64,000 nucleotides of DNA from Numida meleagris (Eukaryota > Chordata > Aves > Galliformes > Numididae), in the NCBI RefSeq assembly GCF_002078875.1, contig NC_034409.1:102286671-102350670 (forward strand). The letters are read 5' to 3'. Below, in pieces: positions 50,576-63,640 of the stretch. The notes beneath the pieces were generated by a model. The model was given only the letters and a program-made list of their open reading frames with translations. It did no database searches and was not told the origin of the DNA. The translations under genes were made by a program, and so were the position numbers. The first letter of the stretch is position 1, and each line of letters starts with the position of its first letter.

Positions 50576-51001
50576 ATCGAAGGTTTACATTTGTTAATTA
50601 CATTCTGACACTTGTTAATTCATGTGCTATCTTGTGCCAGTCAGTCGCCATCCTTCTGTTTCCAAGATGTCTCAGTACTCTTCTTATCGTGTTGATACGG
50701 TGATTTTCTCCAAAGCTTCTTCCATTCTGTCCAAGGGACGAAGCGTTAAACAAAGAGCACTGAGGGGGGGATGCCAGGCCTTCCCAATGCCTCTTTAGGC
50801 ACCTCCTTGGGCATGTCATGACTTGTTCTCTGGTTTGATCAATCTTGTGCAGGATATTCTTGCAATGTGTATGACAAAGTGTAACATATATTTTCATGCT
50901 GGCTATACACAAACTGTTGCTAGCTCATATATGTATATTGTTAATTATTTAACTTCTCCTCCTTAAATTCTCTATTACTCAGGTCCTTTCTATCCAGCAC
51001 C
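50376..51001 (-). mobile_element. LTR of the same endogenous retrovirus family, antisense (copy B)
   Basis: Read on the minus strand, this ends at 50376 with 'ggatatttccaata' and shares copy A's polyadenylation signal and terminal region. It keeps a longer U3. On the minus strand a polypurine stretch 'aaggaggagaag' (complement of 50953-50964) precedes 'ttaaataattaac'. This suggests either a polypurine tract and LTR start near 50952, or an LTR starting further out near 51001. The minus frame 50598-50912 lies inside this LTR and is not a gene. Confidence 0.82.
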
Positions 51002-51414
51002 AAAAATTGGTAGTTTTTCTAACTTGTAAGTCTCAGAGGTATTTCAGATGGCTGGGCAGACAGGAGCTGCAGTCTTCGTGTCTATAACTTACTCCATCTA
51101 CCTAATCTCTATAGCTATGTATATGTATATATTACCTTACTTATATACCACGTGTGTGTTGCTGGGGAAGGTTTATCTAAAGAATAAGTATGAAAACTAT
51201 CAGAGAACACCAATAAAGAAGAAAGACCCCTGAAAAGAACTATTATTTTTAATAAAGGACACAAATGGCAGCAGAGGCCATGAAATTAAGAAAATTCTTA
51301 TCTTGTTCTAATGCAGAAACAACATTCGATTCCCACACACTCTAACCCTTCTAATATGCTTTTTCAGAGATTTTGAATTTGGGTGTCCAGAGAGTTGTAT
51401 TTGGGACTTCAAGG

Positions 51415-51442
51415 TTTTTGGTTGGTTGGTTGGTTGGTTTTT
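51415..51442 (+). repeat. (TTGG)n microsatellite
   Basis: About five tandem TTGG units between T runs. Confidence 0.9.
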
Positions 51443-54400
51443 CAAGAGGAAAAACTCAGACAAGTCAAATGCTGAAAAGAGCCCCAATGAGTTATAATTT
51501 AGATCTCAAAGGCTGCAGGCTGTGTTAGAAGTCCTTGGATCTCTAGTTCACCATTCACCTGTAGTCTCCCCAATCTCCACTTGCTCACAGCAGCATTCCC
51601 ACTCTCGTCTTTTTGTACTGCTTCAGATGCTGTACAGTGTGTAATTCTAAATTTAAAAGATTTCGATCCCTACCTGAAGCTCCCGCATGAAATTGGAATT
51701 TAAATACAGAAATGGTTAGCTTGACAGTTTTATGCAAACTGAAGAACCTTCAGCTCGGTATTTTCTGTCTTCTATCTCACACTACGTAGGAAATGCTTAC
51801 AATGATACAGTGTCACTTATAAAAAGAGAGCTCTTCTGTGCTAGTTGCCAAATATCCACATGCATGCAAAGGCAGACCTTGTGCCAAAGGTATCATTGTA
51901 ATCATTCTCAGCTCTGTATTTTCATCACTTACCTGTGGCTAGCAATATCTGCACTTACTCCACATCACCAGCTGTGCAAAAAATCTTTCAATACCTTTAA
52001 AAGCAGGGAATAGATGCCTGTCCTTTCCCTCTTTTCTTTCTGAGTCTATTTAGACTACTAAGCCTACAGTGTAACAAATCACTGATGCTGATTAGAGAAA
52101 TCTTCCCCTTAAATGAAGAGAATGCCTCTATCAGTAAAGCAGTAAGAAGAAAATACTCTTTGGCAGTTGAAGGGATAGACTGGCTTTGCAACCATTCAAT
52201 TTCTCAGCAAGCACTTCAAACTGTTTTCTCTTCTGTTGCTGCTCAGTGCTGAATGCAATCTGCCTCCCCAGAAAACCAAAAGTAGTATATAACATCAGTC
52301 ATCAGAGGCCAGCTCTGTGTTAGACAAAAGGAACATTGCAACCTGAACTAGAAATAATGCCTGGATCACATTTTTACTTTGTGTTTAAAGGATATTTCCC
52401 TGTGTAGTACATTACAAGAAAAGCAGTACTAAATGCCTTTCTGTTTCCCTAGAGGACTGTCTGCTTATTCTAGGGCAAAGGTAGGTAAAGCTGTGAAACA
52501 CACAGTCTATACCTGTGAGCAGACTGATACATACATGCAGGAAACATTATTTCAGTAGACTCGAACTTTAAGGAATAGCCTTAGGTTCTGCCTTAGGACT
52601 CCCTCTGTAGTAGCTTTGATATGACAAGTGTAGTCATACATGGAATGAGATATAAAAATAAAAAGAACAAGGAGAGGAGGAAAAAATTCCCTAGTCAGCA
52701 TTCAACATGATGGAGTGATTTAAAATGAGACATCAGCCCAAATTCCTTCATGGTCCCAGCGGGAGGACTTCTGCTGGTGAAGAGATTAAGCAGCACAAAA
52801 CAGGGTTTTCCCTCCATGTATGTGTGAGCAGCCCTCACACTCCTGAGGGAGAATATGCTTTTCCTTTGTGAGGGATCTCATCTCTTGAGTCAGGTAGAAG
52901 ATCCACAAAAAGGAAAAAGTGACTTCCTCCCAAAGAAATTCCCAAAGCAGGTTGATGGTGGCCATGTCTTTGGCTGTGGCATAAGGACTGTCTGTTCTGA
53001 GTAGATATCTGCTTGTCTCAGGCGTGAGGAGCCTAACCACTACTTGTCTGAAATGTATTTGCTTTCTAGCAGTTGTATTCAGGATTTATGACCACATAAG
53101 GAATTTGTAGGACTCGTTACCACAATAAATACAAAAGGTGTCAAAATAATGTATTTTGTTTGTAAAGGTTTAAAATGAGAAGAATTTAAACTACAGCCAG
53201 AGAATGCTTTGGTCCCTCTCCAATATTTTTGCACATAAATACAAAGGTCGACAAATGGATTTCGCTTTTCCATGGAGACTATTCCAACTCCTGATTTAGT
53301 AAACCACAAAAATCAATACATTTAAGTAAACAATTTCTTAATTCATTGTAGCATTTTAATGACTCAGTGTCTACTTTGATTTAAAGTTCTTTTTTAAATG
53401 ATCTCGGTTCCTTTTTACTCAGGTGGAATAGATAATCCTCTCTGGCATGAGGCATATTGTGTTAAACTAAAAAAGTCTAAGAATAACAAGAACAGCAGAT
53501 GATCCATTTCAGTGGTCTTGTACCCAGTAGGAAGATTCAAGAGTTTCATTCCAAAGTTCAGTGGATGATGGGCTTGAGCACCTTGATCCTGCAGGGTCCC
53601 AAGCACTCTTTGAACAGAGCCATTGCAATTTTCTGTGTTCACAGCCAGGGGGTGTCTGGTAGACACAGAGGCTCTGTCTGAAAGCCTGGGCAAGCTAGGG
53701 AGACACTCCGGAAATAGGTGTGAGACAATTTAAGATAAGTGATTTGGGTACTTCCTTCTCTAGATGAGCATGCTCTATGGGAAGAGCTTGCTGCTTTAGG
53801 CAACCTTACACGTTCCTGACCAGCCCAAGGTGAAACCACAAAGGAATCAATTTACTTGTTCAAAGTGTTTAACACAATCGATTCCTTTTTGGCAGCCCTG
53901 AATGTCATTTAGGCAGCCCAGAATTCTTTTTCAAGTACAGCTAACCCTGTGTGTAGCCAAACTCCTCTAGATTTTTCCATCATTTTCTTTGGTGAAGCAG
54001 AAAAATCCCTGCCTGCTGGATTTTATACTTGGTTTTAGAGCCTCCCTCTATTTCAGCTGTTATCAGAGGAAATTACTAAGTTCTAAGGCACTGTTTTGAA
54101 TTATATAAATTTAATTTTTCCCTGGCTTTTTCTGCTATATCAGTATTGTATAACACATATTAGTAAGTACATAAAATCTAAAAACGTGGAAATTCATTAA
54201 GAAGGAAAGAGAAGTGGACACCCGGATTTTGTTGACTCTGATTGATGAGAAGTTCCTGCAGACAAAAGTCTTCCATCAATCTACAAAAGAAACGTGATAT
54301 AGGAGGCATTGTAATCAAAATATTTTGCCTATGAAGACCAGTGTCTTCAAACATGGCTTCTAAACTGGGTACTTCTGTTCTGTGCTGCCAGTCTCTTCAT

Positions 54401-55336
54401 AGTACCTGTTCTGAGATGGAAAAAGATCCGTGGCCTGTACAAAACTAGCTGGAGCTTTGGGAGCTCCATGCCCCAGAATGTCTGCCTTTCCCTGTCCAAA
54501 AAGATACAGAAAAGAGGGAAATTCAAAATTTCTCTCCTTGTTCAACTAGGAGTAATATCTCCTCACTAATATTGTCAGAGGTTAGTACAACAGTACTTTT
54601 TGCTTTCCAGATGTGATGTATATGTAATCTCCACTACAGTGAGAAGGACTGCTTGATCAATCATAACAATACAACTTCCCTTCTAAGATAACAGATAAGC
54701 ACTGATTTGTCAGATATTAGATGTGTAACTGCATCACAGGCTTTTAAATAGAAAATGCCAACTATGGTCTGGCTTGAATAACAAATCATGCTGGAAAGCA
54801 ATGCTGAGATGTAGGTGCATTGTTGTTATTCAATAGGAGTGGATTCAGGTAAGGCCGTGCTTCATGAGGGTGAAAGCTCTCGCCAGAATCCCTACAATTC
54901 ACAGATGGCCAAATTGCTTGAATCTACAGTTGCATTAACATGTTATCCATATATATCTAAATTAAAGACCCAAACACTTCTGTATCCAATAGCCCTCAGT
55001 ACATATTCTACAGAACTATTAAAAATATGACCTTAGAGAATTAGGTTAAACACTGCAAATTTGATTCCTGAAATCAACACAAGATACCACTTCTGAATGT
55101 CTCATAATTTGTTTAGGATGTGAATGGATTCTTCTAAGACTTGTATTTCCATTTTACCGGGTCTGCTTTAGACTGCATCTTTATTTCTCACTTCAAAGTC
55201 TGCACAAAAATTGTAGATATTTAATTAACAACTGCATAAATTGAGTTAATCTAGCTTAATTGCTGATAAGGATCTCCTGTCTTTTGTCAGATCTTTTTGC
55301 TTTCAGAATTCTTTTGCAAATGTTACATACTAATAC

Positions 55337-55352
55337 AAAAAAAAAAAAAAAA
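55337..55352 (+). repeat. Poly(A) run of 16
   Basis: An uninterrupted A tract with no retrocopy-like sequence upstream. Confidence 0.9.
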
Positions 55353-55869
55353 CCAGCAGCCTTTCATCAAAACTCTGAATTAGTTTATGATTTTTTTTTA
55401 CATCTGCAGCTGTGTTCTTCCTACAATCCTCTCTTTAACATTTTATCATTATATATCCACACATTATTCCTTAGTCAAACAAAAGCAATTAATTGCATAA
55501 AAAAGAAGTAAAAAATTTGACACTGTCTCACTCCATTTCAAATGAGTTCAGCCTTTGATATGTTACACAACTGGAGGTGAAAGGCATTACTTCTTATAGG
55601 ACATTCCTTTTTTGAGAGCTGCTTCAGGCTGATTACACTTTTCTTTCAGTATTTAAAATGTCATCTCTCTTGTTTAGATTCCTAAAGGTGATATTTAAAA
55701 CAAATATCTTCATGAAAATGTCTGTATTACTGTCAGAAGATTCGCAAGTGTATCCATTCTACAAGCCTGACATCCTTGAGCCTCTGTTGAAGATCTGTAA
55801 CCCAAGATCTGCACCCCACAAGCAGAAACTGATTATAACATTCCTGGGTGACTGCAAGTTCAGCTGACC

Positions 55870-56176
55870 ATCATAGAATCATCATCAATTAACCATCTGA
55901 GTTGGAAGGGACCCTTAAAGGCCATCTGGTGCCACTCCCCTGCAATGAGCAGGGACACCTACAGCTCCATCAGGTGCTCAGAGCCCCATCCAGCCTGACC
56001 TTGAGTGTCTCCAGGGACGGGGCAGCCACCACTTCTCTGGGCAACCTGTTCCACTGCCTCACCACTCCTGTCATAAGAGCCCTTTTTCCTCATATCCAGT
56101 CTAGATCTCCCTTCTTTTAGTTTGAAACCATTTCTCCTTGTCCTATCACACAGACCCTGCTAAAGAATGCATCTCT
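55870..56176 (-). mobile_element. CR1 LINE 3' end, antisense, a different subfamily
   Basis: It starts at 'tcatagaatcatc', runs through 'gttggaagggacccttaaag', 'ctgcaatgagcagggacacc' and 'caacctgttccactgcctca', and ends by 5' truncation near 'accctgctaaagaatgcatc'. About a dozen extra bases ('atcatcaattaacc') sit between the terminal repeat and the body. The plus frame 55902-56120 is antisense noise. Confidence 0.95.
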
Positions 56177-58667
56177 TTTTTTCCTTCTGCCCCCCTTGAA
56201 GTGAAGTTTATGTAGCAGAACCACACTGGAAATATGGGAATGAGGATGTCCGTTTGGTCTTAGTCCTTAAATGGCAAAAGTTCTCTTCATTTAAACAGGG
56301 CTTATGTTTCCAGTGTCTCAATCATAGACCACAGCACTGCTTTGCAACAAGCCTGGTTTATTCAAATCTCATCCAAGTATCAGAAAATCACATCGCATAG
56401 TAATTCACACAAGAAAAAGATCACCTGTGCTGACCTTTCTGGTCTCTGTGCTGGTTCATAACATAACAGTGCAGATCCCTGTCCCTATGGGGAGCAGGAG
56501 CAGCTGGGGTTATTGGGACCAACCATGGGATGTCAGTATCGAGCTGTAGGAATCCAGCGACTGGTGAGCTCAACACAGACAGCAGCAAAACACTTGGGTC
56601 TTGCAGATCTTTACTATGATTTAAGGTAGTTTGTCAGAGAGCTTGACCTGGAAGCAAAGCCATTTATCACCATGTGCATGTGTGTGTATTAGTTTGGATT
56701 TTGATGATACGGGGAATGTGAAACCACAGACTCATCACTGGTGCCTTTGGCTCAAGACAGCATCCAGTTCTTTCTGGTAATATTCATGGTTTCTTATCAT
56801 ATCATAGTTCAATATCATGGACTAGATATTGCTAATCCTGGAGACAGCAAGAATTTTCTACCTAAAATTAGCAACATTTTTCCATTAACAAGCATTTAGT
56901 TTTCCATGTAAATAAGACAGCACAAATGTAACACACCCATGCATATGCAAGAAGAAAATAGAGTTAATCAAGCAGTAGAAAAACTTCTATTTTCTGAATC
57001 ATGTACTCTTTTCTGCCTAATAGTAGCTTTCAAGGACACACCTAATACAAAAATGTAAGTTGGTAACAAGAAAGTGGAAAATTTGCAAAAGGAGTGAAGT
57101 GGGCAGCTGGATCAGCAACTCCAAGAGCTAACACAGGCCAGAATAGCTGCACAATCTGCATAGGGGTTTGTATTGTTCCTTCTGCAAGTAATGGCTGGTG
57201 ACTGAGAAGAAACTTGTTTTTTTTCATAATGGCTAACCACTCCCTGAGAAAATACATATTTGTCAAATCTGAAGATCAGCGTTTAGCAAAAATAAAAAAA
57301 TTTGTAGCCCTTCTTTTGAAAATATCAGGTCTTCTGCAGACCAGATACATTGATAATAAATTGCCTAACCTTGAAATGCAGCCACATATGAAGATTTCTA
57401 CTGCTCAGTGAGGGTGACCAGAACAAGACAGACACAAGGATGTCCGTTTAGACATGAAAGGACACTGGGGGAAGAGACGTCTACAATTATAAACGAATAA
57501 TCTTAGAGAAATAAATGATTAAGTGGAAATTTCTGTATTTTCTGCTTTTTATCATATTCAAAGGATGTAAATTTCCTTTGTGATATAGACTATTCTATTT
57601 GTTGTGCTTCTGCTAGATGAGTGACAACAGAAACCTTGGAGATGACATTGTTGGCTCTGTTACAATAGCATCCAGTGCTCCCAGATGGGGCTCAGGTTGC
57701 CCATCTACAGGATGCTATGAAGGTTCAAAACAGTAAACATTATTAAATTAAGCTTTGTTTTCAATTGCTGAAAATCTCATTTAAAAATGACATTATGAAA
57801 TGTGTAATGAAAAATGTGTTCTCTTTGTTTACTTCTAGGAAAATCTGGCAGTGTTTGTTCTGCTGGCATCTTCAAATGCTCTCTCAAAACCTAATTTTGT
57901 CCCTCCTTCTTGTCACATCCTGAAGTTAAATGTGGTGGTTTTGACTCATTCCTCTCCTTCAGAAACTGGGACAGCACAAAGAGTCAAAGGAGCAAGGACG
58001 GACGGTTGTTGGGCAATGGACAGCAGTGGAAGGGAGCTGCCAGCCATAGAGAAAGGAAGATGTCTCTATTTAGGTCTAACCTCCTTTTTATTAAGAAGTG
58101 AGAGGCTTTAAATAATACATACATACACACATTTATCTGATATATATAAAGAAGATTTTTTGAAAGAAAAATCCAAGTTTCTAACTCCAAATTTAAAGGT
58201 GACTGCAGCAAACAACTCATCCTTTGCTATCAGCACAACTGACTGCAATATCACTCTCTAGTGAGAGCACATGGACAGAGAACATGACGCAAACATGGCT
58301 TCAGTTAATGAAATTATTCTATCGTTATACAATTGCAAGTGGCATAGCAATTAGCAACATTTTTGCTTTACATAGGCACTGGTGAGAAGGGTCTCTGGTG
58401 GCCCACAAGTTGGTGAACTGACCCAGAAATGCAGCACAAGGTCTGGCTCTGCAGCACCACATTACAAGGAAGATTTCAATCTCAGATGCGCTGTGTGTTG
58501 CAAGAGCACTGCAATACCTCTCCCAAATGTTCCACAAAAAAGGACAGGGTAGTTATGAAGCACTACCTGGCATCTCAGTCATTTAGTGTCTCCTTATCCA
58601 AAGCTACCCATACCTGCTGGAGATGAGCACTTCGCAGTTAATTTACATTGGCACAGAAAGAACTCCA
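56177..58667. other. Unique non-coding sequence
   Basis: No repeat or coding exon recognised. Frames at 57042-57266 (-), 57851-58111 (+) and 58325-58537 (-) have no motif. Confidence 0.5.
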
Positions 58668-58873
58668 GAGAATCATAGAATCACAGAATCATTAAAGTTG
58701 GAAAAGACTTCTAAGATCACCTAGTCCAGCTGTCAGCCCACCCATGTCCCTCAGTGCCACATCCACACGGCTCTTGAACACCTCCAGGTACAGTGACTCC
58801 ACCACCTCCCTGGGCAGCCTGTGCCACTGCCTTGCCGCTCTTTCTGAGAATAAATTCTTCCTAATATCCAACC
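58668..58873 (-). mobile_element. CR1 LINE 3' end, antisense, with a short deletion
   Basis: The terminal repeats 'gaatcatagaatcacag' start the element, and the usual antisense 3' region follows to 'taatatccaacc' at about 58872. Relative to its siblings about 17 bases ('ccaccatgcccactgac' in other copies) are missing at 'cagcccacccatgtccctca'. Confidence 0.95.
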
Positions 58874-60587
58874 AGAGGACACATAAATCTTCCAGTTTGC
58901 ACCATCTTCCTGGTAGTCTTTAAACAAAGATCGTAGAATAGATTTGCTCTCTTGATTGTTAACAGAGGATTTTTCAGTGGATTTTTTTTTTGCAAGGATT
59001 TTCTTCCCCAGGGCCATCTCCCAGTTGCTCTATTCTGAGAAAAAGGTTGTTCTCTGATCTTTTAGTCAAGCACTGAGCAACAGTGAAAATCACATGGTTT
59101 TTTTCAGCTTATCTCAGAAGCTGTTAGGCGACCATTTGCTACATTTGTTCTATTGTTTTCTGAACATCTCATGCCACTAAATCTGCAAAATAATCTAAAG
59201 TTATGGTGATGATACTTGTTTAACTCTGGACAGTCTTTCAACATTCTATGCTAATTATGCCATTACGAAGATTTACCAATTTTGTTCATTTCTAATTTCT
59301 GCCTTCCCAAAGGACTCCTATTCTTCTGAGAGGATGAAAACTTGGTAATAAACTAGTAGCCAAGACAATGTGTCACAAGAGGAAGGTTAACAGATTGCCT
59401 CGAAATTGACTAAGAACAAAATAAAGCTTTAATGGCCATTAATCTACATGCTTACAAAGGTTCAAACTGTATTAAACCAAAAGGGATTCCCTCTTGTTCT
59501 GATCCTACTTTTGCTTATTTGCTTAATTAGCTTGTTTCTAATTTCCTAAGTGTTAGCTTCAGTGGATCCTACAGGAAGGTGATGGCCTGACCCAACACCT
59601 ATCAGATCCTTCTGGGATGGACAGAGCACAGTGCCTTGAACTTATTCTCCAGCAGGACCTGAGGGCAGAAGGACTGTGTGCAGTGGGGAAAAGTGGAGTA
59701 TCATCACTGTGCAATGCAGTTTGTGCACACTGGCAGCTAATGCAGTTAATATTATGAGTTGTGTGGGGAGTCAGGATTTTACTGGGCCTGTAGGTATGCT
59801 TGGTAATGTAGCTATTTCAGTTCTTTGTAACCATTTTTCTAGCCTAACTAGCCAAGTTTCAGGGAAAACAAGGAAGGTAGTAAGGAAAAGAACCAAGCAA
59901 ATAAAATCCTTTTAGGACCACTGCATTGCTGAGAAGAAGGGGTCTGCTGTAAGGACATGTGCAGTTCAGTCAGAGTCCTCCTCCAGATCTGAGAGTTGTT
60001 GTGGCACCAAAGGCAAGAGACAGCCACCTGAGTGGGATTGAGCAGAACTGTCGTACATTTTGTGTTGTTGGCAAACCACGTACTGTCAGAAATGCAGCCA
60101 GGGCTCTGAAGCTGTTTGTGATAGAAGACTTCTGTCTCTCCACCTGTCTTAATTAAAATTGTAGTTAATTATCAGCAGTGGAAATTTTAAAACAAGAAAG
60201 GCTGAGATCTACTCCAGCAATTCCCAGCTGAGTAATAAGGTGTGAAACACAACTTTTCCCTTTCTGATGGAACCAGAGAGGCTATTTTACCCAAGGCTCT
60301 GGGAAATCAGATTTTAGTGATTCTATGTCCCTACTATGTCTGAGCAGGGCTCAGTCAAAACCAGGAACTGTGCTATGGAACAGCACAAAGATTAAAGGCA
60401 CTATGAACTAAAAGGATGTCTAATTGGCATGTAGCGTTGTGAGCTGTTCTAACAGGACAGGCTCTTTGATTCTTCAGACAGGCAGAGACTTTCATTTTTA
60501 AGCTGTCGTGTTTGCCTCATTGTTTCAGGTAACAGACACTGTTCTTTTTTCTCCTGACATGTAAAGTGCCTTTATCCTCACAGTCCG
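58874..60587. other. Unique non-coding sequence
   Basis: No dispersed repeat recognised. The frame 59676-59915 (+, 79 codons) has no motif. Confidence 0.5.
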
Positions 60588-60800
60588 ATGATAGAGTCAT
60601 TAAGGTTGGAAAAGATCTCTAAGATCACCTAGTCCAACTGTCAGCCCACCCCCACCATGCCCACTGACCATGTCCCTTAGTGCCACATCCACACTCTTGG
60701 GATGTGGCACTGAGGGACATCACATCCAGGCTCTTGAACACCTCCAGGGATGGTGACTCCACCACCTCCCTGAGCAGCCTGTGCCACTGCCTCACCACTG
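60588..60800 (-). mobile_element. CR1 LINE 3' end, antisense, carrying a fold-back duplication
   Basis: The antisense CR1 3' region runs from a decayed terminal repeat at 60588 to about 60800. At 60691-60726 it departs from its siblings: after 'agtgccacatcc' comes a short linker and then an inverted copy of the preceding 21 bases, after which the normal sequence ('ggctcttgaacacctcca') resumes. Confidence 0.95.
60670..60720. repeat. 21-bp inverted repeat with 9-base loop inside CR1
   Basis: The arm at 60670-60690 is the reverse complement of 60700-60720 with a single mismatch. The loop is 'acactcttg' (60691-60699). Confidence 0.97.
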
Positions 60801-61765
60801 GTACTAACATCCCTCTTCCAGAAACAGCTCTTACTCTCAAGGTTATGGACATGAGCCCTTTTGTTGAGAAAGATGTCTCAAACCTGCCTAATTTGACCCA
60901 TGGCTGAACTGGGTATCTGAATCTTTTCCCCTGGCTGTGAAGCAGCAGACTTAAAGAGTCGTTGCTTCTCCCCAAGCAATACAGCTCCTTCTCTGGATTT
61001 GAATGACCACAGTTCCTATCAACTTCAGCAGGATTCATGAGGGATCCTCGCCTTTAAGAAACACATGTATAGTGTTTCTCTGCTCTGTCTGTGCTGGGAA
61101 ACTGGGGTATTCGTTTGCTTGTATGTTAACAGTCTATGCACAAATGACATTCTCATATTTCTCAGTGCACGCAGACACTTGCAAACGGATTAATAATATT
61201 TGTGTTAGCCATGTAACTCTCAGCTTTTGCTTTCTTGAGAAGTCTTGAGATTTTCTGCTGAGAATCTGATGCAGAACTGCGGCAGCAAGTTAGACAGCAA
61301 GGGCTTTACCACTTGAGGAAAGCGAAAATCAAAATGTTTAATAATTGTAACCTCTTGCAATCGTACATTCTGCAGACAGAGTTCTGACAGTAACACATCA
61401 TCCTCTTCTTCCCTGACTTGCATCCTGAGCAGTCTAGGTTATTCCTTGGGATGCAGCGACATGCTCTGCTTTGTTTTCTGCCCCAGCGTATTGCAGCGTT
61501 TCCTGCCTTGTCATCACCAGTGACAGAGTATGTGTTCTTCTGAGCTGTTCTTAAAGCTCATCAGGATGAAGGGGGCAAGAGATGGAGGGATAATGCCATG
61601 GTCACAGGGGAAAAAGGAAGATTTATATAATATAAATTACCTCTTCATATTATTGTGCATGTCCTGGTTCCCATAGCCTGCTTCTCCTTGAGTATTCAGT
61701 AGCTTGTCGGGCAGGGAAAGGGAGAAAGGGCAAATAAATAATGCCCTCTTCACAAATGTCCTTGG
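60801..61765. other. Non-coding sequence between CR1 copies
   Basis: No repeat recognised. A 67-codon minus frame (61220-61423) has a protein-like texture but no identifiable domain. The 137-codon minus frame at 60625-61038 is partly CR1. Confidence 0.45.
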
Positions 61766-61989
61766 GAAGAAACTCTTTAGGAAGGACAGTGAGGCGTTGG
61801 CACAGGCTGCCCAGAGAAGCTGTGGCGTCCCATCTCTGGAGGCGCTCAAGGCCAGGCTGGATGGAGCCCTGGGCAGCCTGAGCTGGTGGGGGGCAGCCCT
61901 GCCCATGGCAGCACAGGGCTGGAACTGGATCATCTTTAAGGACCTTTCTAATCCAAGCCATTCTGTGATGATTCTGCAATGATTCTATG
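61766..61989 (+). mobile_element. CR1 LINE 3' end, sense
   Basis: It begins in 'aagaaactctttaggaagga', continues through 'ggcacaggctgcccagagaa' and 'tggaactggatcatctttaa', and ends in imperfect terminal repeats ('attctgtgatgattctgcaa', then 'tgattctatga') at 61989. It is the best preserved sense terminus in the right half. Open frames on both strands over 61637-61982 are CR1 shadows. Confidence 0.95.
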
Positions 61990-63287
61990 AAGATATCTAG
62001 GCATTGTATTTACCATACTGATCTAGATTAGGGCCTTTTCAGACTTATAACATATTCTACAGTTGTGTATAATGATTTTAACAACACCAGCTCTATGGCT
62101 GTTCTTCCATTTCATGCAGTTTCATTGCAGAGGTTTTGCAGATGGCAGTAGAGGAATATACTAATGAAAATCAGCTTTAAAAATGTAGGCATTTGGCCCA
62201 AAATTTTGAGGATAATCTATGTTATCTCTAAAGAGGATGTTTGTTAGATATAAAATGAATTACTGCAAAAAATTGTGGGTCATCCCCTGAATATGATCTA
62301 GAATCATTCCCCCTGCCCACATTCTTAAATAGGTTTGACAGATCTTGATTAGCTCTAGAAAACTGATGTATGCACACCGAGGCATTACCACATCATCTGT
62401 AAAGGCAATAGTACAGAAAAGATAAAACACGGGAAGAGACAGTTAGGAAACACGGGATGTTCACAATCTTTTTTCCCTGGGGGATGTGACTGAAGAGACG
62501 GGAACTTGAGCATATTCAAGAGTTTCATCCAGCTGAGCTTCTGAATAGCCTGGAAACCTCACAGGATTATGGCAACTTCCATTGCACCTGAGGACTTTTT
62601 ATTTGAAGTGCAAAAACCCCACCTATACCATATGAAAATCATTTTCATTTTAATCAAATACGGTATTATTACATTTCAGGATTATATTTCTGTCTTCGCT
62701 TAGCTACTTCACTGTTTATTAAGAAAATCTTACAGTCTGCTTTTCTGCAGAGGTATAAAATCACCAATGAGTGATGCCCCAGACATTCCCTTCCAATTAT
62801 GTTGAACTACAACAGTCAATTGCTATAACACATTTCATTCTTCAATGACTATTTTCATGGATGTGATTTAAATTATACCAAAGATTTTTAATTAAAGTCA
62901 CCCTTGTCATGCAAATATTTAATTTGTATTGATATCTTTTTAGCTATAAAATACTGTCTTGAGGCTTGGAAAGGGTTCTTTAAAATTCATAAGACTATTT
63001 TAACACAATACTGACACTCTGTTACTTGTGACATGAGATATCTGTCAGTCATTCATTATCTGGCTGGCTGGCAAAGCTGTAGAGGTGAAATTCTAGCTTA
63101 GAATGTTTTGGAACAGCAAAGATTTCTGCCAGGCTTGTCTAGCTTCAGTTAAGAATGAATAAAAATAACTTTTGATAACAGTAGTGTTGCATAAGTCTTG
63201 AAAATTTTCACAAGTCTCATGGTCATAAATGTGTTTCTCCATGGTTCAGCATGTGATGTCACCCGTCTGCAAGAAAAATGAAAGTGG

Positions 63288-63314
63288 TTTTGTTGCTGTT
63301 GTTGTTGTTGTTTT
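63288..63314 (+). repeat. (TTG)n microsatellite
   Basis: About eight TTG units with one interruption. Confidence 0.9.
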
Positions 63315-63385
63315 CCTGAAGAATTTTTGTTCTTTCCAACAGCTTCCCAAATAAATGCTTTAATATGAGATCTCTCCTGGATCAG

Positions 63386-63400
63386 AATAATAATAATAAT
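63386..63400 (+). repeat. (AAT)5 microsatellite
   Basis: Five tandem AAT units. Confidence 0.9.
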
Positions 63401-63565
63401 TTTAAAAAATATATGTTCATCTTTCTTTTAATTTTGTTATTATTTTCCCTACATAAGCAGCACAGGACTGAAATGGATTACCAAGAGATGCTGTGGAATA
63501 TCTGTTCTTCAAGAGGTAGAGGAAACCACCTGACCTCATCCGGTGTTGGCAACAGTCCTTTGTTG

Positions 63566-63640
63566 AGTGGGAAGCTGTGTTGGATGGCCATTGCTAGATC
63601 ACTAGCCATTCCAGCCAATGCTTCCTAAAATTCTATGATT
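63566..63640 (+). mobile_element. Strongly decayed CR1-type 3' end, sense
   Basis: 'gctgtgttggatggccattg' and 'ccattccagccaatgcttcc', followed by 'aaaattctatgatt', keep the order and terminal word of a CR1 3' end but are heavily diverged. The plus frame 63365-63628 covering it has no domain. Confidence 0.5.

Larger units (their letters stand above)
51002..55869. other. 4.9 kb of unique non-coding sequence
   Basis: No retroviral coding remnants are recognised next to LTR copy B, and no CR1 was seen. Frames such as 51732-52013 (+), 52786-53040 (-) and 53415-53693 (-) show no motif. Confidence 0.5.
61990..63565. other. Unique non-coding sequence
   Basis: AT-rich, no repeat recognised apart from the simple tracts listed separately. 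Confidence 0.5.

Noticed and set aside
50598..50912. 104-codon minus-strand frame
   Set aside because: It lies within the U3-like part of LTR copy B and has no similarity to a known accessory gene that I can recognise.
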